5,462 nucleotides of DNA from an uncultured bacterium (GTDB lineage Bacteria; Actinomycetota; Coriobacteriia; Coriobacteriales; Coriobacteriaceae), in the NCBI GenBank assembly GCA_905215275.1, contig CAJMPE010000129.1, positions 1-5,462 on the forward strand. Direction: 5' to 3'. The position numbers and the translations under genes are program-made. Below the pieces are notes generated by a model that was not told the DNA's origin, made no database searches, and saw only the letters and a program-made list of their open reading frames with translations. Each line of letters opens with the position of its first letter. Position 1 is the first letter of the stretch. Below, in pieces: positions 4,040 to 5,462 of this stretch.

Positions 4040-5462
4040 TTACTCGGCAGCGGCCTTGAACTTGTTGTAGTTGATCAGGCAGCCAGCCTTGACGATGGCA
4101 CGCTCCTCTGCCGTCATATCGGCAATGTAGAGCTCGATCTGCTCAACCGAACCGTCGGCGCGCACCACGTAGGCGGCGATGTCCTTCAGGTCGCCATCGA
4201 GCGCGGCACGGATACCCGGCACAAAGACGTAGTCGCCCACCTCAAAGTTGGGCTCCGCCTCCATCTGGAAGGGCACCATGCCCCAGTTCATCACGTTGGA
4301 GCGATAACGCTTGGTGGCGTACTCGTGGACGATGTTGGCCAGACCGCCAATTACGCGCTGGCAGCTCGCGGCCTGCTCGCGGGCGGAACCGTCGCCCGGC
4401 TTCTTGGCGTAGAGCATGGAGCCATACTCGGTCGCCTTGGCGTCGGCAGCGACACCCGCGCCGGCCAGTGCCTCAAACACGCCCGCAAGCTCGGTGTCAA
4501 GCGCCGCCAAGTCGCCCGCGGCCTCACCGGCAACGCGGCGCTTCTCCACCGCGTCGACCTCCTTGGAGCGGCCCACGTAAGCCGGGTCGCGGCGGCTGAG
4601 CGTAAACTCGGCCAGACCCAGCGGGTTGGAGCGGAAGGAGCTCGTCTCGCCCGAGGGAATGAGCTCGTCGGTCGTAGTGACCGGGTCCATGATCTTGGAG
4701 CACACCTTGAGCAGGATATCGTCGCCGAGGGGCTCCATCGCGGGCCACGGCTTGATGTTGGGGCCTTCGACCAGCTCGTCGGCAGGCTCCGCCTTGCCAA
4801 AGCCCCAGTACACGCGCTTTTTGTACGGCGCGTCGTCAAAGGTGTACTCGCAGGCCTCGTCCCAAGTCTCCTCGGGCAGGTCGGTCGCCGGCGTCAGGAC
4901 GCCACCGTTGGCAGCCGTCGCCGCAATGGAGCGGGCGTCCATCAGGGCCACGGCGCTCAGCTGGCCCTTACCCGGCTTGGAACCCTCGCGATTGGGGAAG
5001 TTGCGCGTAGTGTGGCGGATCGAAAGGCCGTTGTTGGCGGGCGTGTCGCCGGCGCCGAAGCACGGGCCGCAGAATGCCGTGCGCACGATCGCACCGGCCT
5101 CCATGAGGTCGTAGATATAGCCACGGCGCGTAAGTTCGAGCGCCACGGGCTGGCTCGTGGGATAGACCGACAGCGAGAAATCGCCACAGCCGGTGTTGGC
5201 ACCCTTGAGCACACGGGCAGCTTGGACCACGGAGTCGTAGTTGCCGCCCGAGCAGCCGGCGATAACGCCCTGCTGCACGTGCAGCTTGCCGTCGACGATC
5301 TTGTCGAGCAGACTAAAGTGCGTCTTGCCCTCGCCGATCTTGGCGGCCTCGAGCTCCACCTCATGCAGGATGTCCTCGAGGTTCTCGTTGAGCTCGTCGA
5401 TCTCAAAGCCGTTGGAAGGATGGAACGGCAGGGCGATCATGGGCTTGATGCTCGACAGGTCG
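4040..5462 (-). CDS. Aconitase-superfamily hydratase, YbhJ-like (C-terminal 473 residues; start beyond window)
   Basis: This is the C-terminal portion of an aconitase-family [4Fe-4S] hydro-lyase, an enzyme class that isomerises or hydrates organic acids in the cytosol. The frame is open through the window edge (DLSSIKPMIALPFHPSNGF), so the ATG at 5440 is internal. Counting from that methionine, probable cluster ligands are C63 in AGCSGGNYDS and C124 and C127 in FCGPCFG. Further family signatures are NFPNREGSKPGKGQ (147-160), the ALMDARSIAATAANGG stretch (165-180), and the swivel-domain region KRYRSNVMNWGMVP (377-390). The sequence resembles my recollection of E. coli YbhJ (about 750 residues), so roughly 280 N-terminal residues would lie outside. 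Where classical aconitases read GSCTNS, this has GCSGGN, so citrate may not be the substrate. It ends at a TAA (4042-4040), followed by a long hairpin and a terminator. Confidence 0.9.
   Translation of the reverse strand, partial: DLSSIKPMIALPFHPSNGFEIDELNENLEDILHEVELEAAKIGEGKTHFSLLDKIVDGKLHVQQGVIAGCSGGNYDSVVQAARVLKGANTGCGDFSLSVYPTSQPVALELTRRGYIYDLMEAGAIVRTAFCGPCFGAGDTPANNGLSIRHTTRNFPNREGSKPGKGQLSAVALMDARSIAATAANGGVLTPATDLPEETWDEACEYTFDDAPYKKRVYWGFGKAEPADELVEGPNIKPWPAMEPLGDDILLKVCSKIMDPVTTTDELIPSGETSSFRSNPLGLAEFTLSRRDPAYVGRSKEVDAVEKRRVAGEAAGDLAALDTELAGVFEALAGAGVAADAKATEYGSMLYAKKPGDGSAREQAASCQRVIGGLANIVHEYATKRYRSNVMNWGMVPFQMEAEPNFEVGDYVFVPGIRAALDGDLKDIAAYVVRADGSVEQIELYIADMTAEERAIVKAGCLINYNKFKAAAE

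Overview
The window looks like chromosomal DNA from a moderately high-GC Gram-positive bacterium. My best guess is a Coriobacteriia gut actinobacterium such as Collinsella. That rests on codon use, the style of the proteins and the dispersed CCACCACAAAGG hairpins, not on any database search. Two conserved housekeeping-type genes, both cut by the window edges, bracket an accessory stretch of about 2.3 kb.

Layout. Positions 1-1753 (minus) hold the first 584 codons of the disaggregase ClpB, from its start codon to the beginning of its second ATPase domain. Upstream of clpB, 1754-2200 has no gene but is full of structure: a GC-rich leader with two competing hairpins (1770-1792), an AT-rich dyad in the likely promoter zone (1832-1867), and an array of six alternating inverted half-sites with near-constant spacing (1932-2147). 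Then come two divergent genes of unknown function, 2201-2872 (minus) and 3107-3775 (plus). Each encodes a small protein of about 222 residues with one N-terminal membrane segment and an even number of cysteines in the outer part. Three copies of a 12-bp-stem hairpin with a TTTTCG tail lie after the first gene, between the two genes, and after the second. The outer two copies form a 33-bp imperfect inverted repeat enclosing both genes. Positions 3872-4028 hold a terminator and a very long hairpin downstream of the last gene. That gene, 4040-5462 (minus), is the C-terminal 473 residues of an aconitase-superfamily hydratase resembling E. coli YbhJ.

How the parts may work together. ClpB resolubilises aggregated proteins with DnaK, and the hydratase is a metabolic iron-sulfur enzyme; nothing links them functionally. 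The divergent pair has its own promoter and terminator signals and looks like an independent surface-protein or envelope unit placed between two core genes. The least explained features are the regular inverted half-site array and the hairpin family around the pair.
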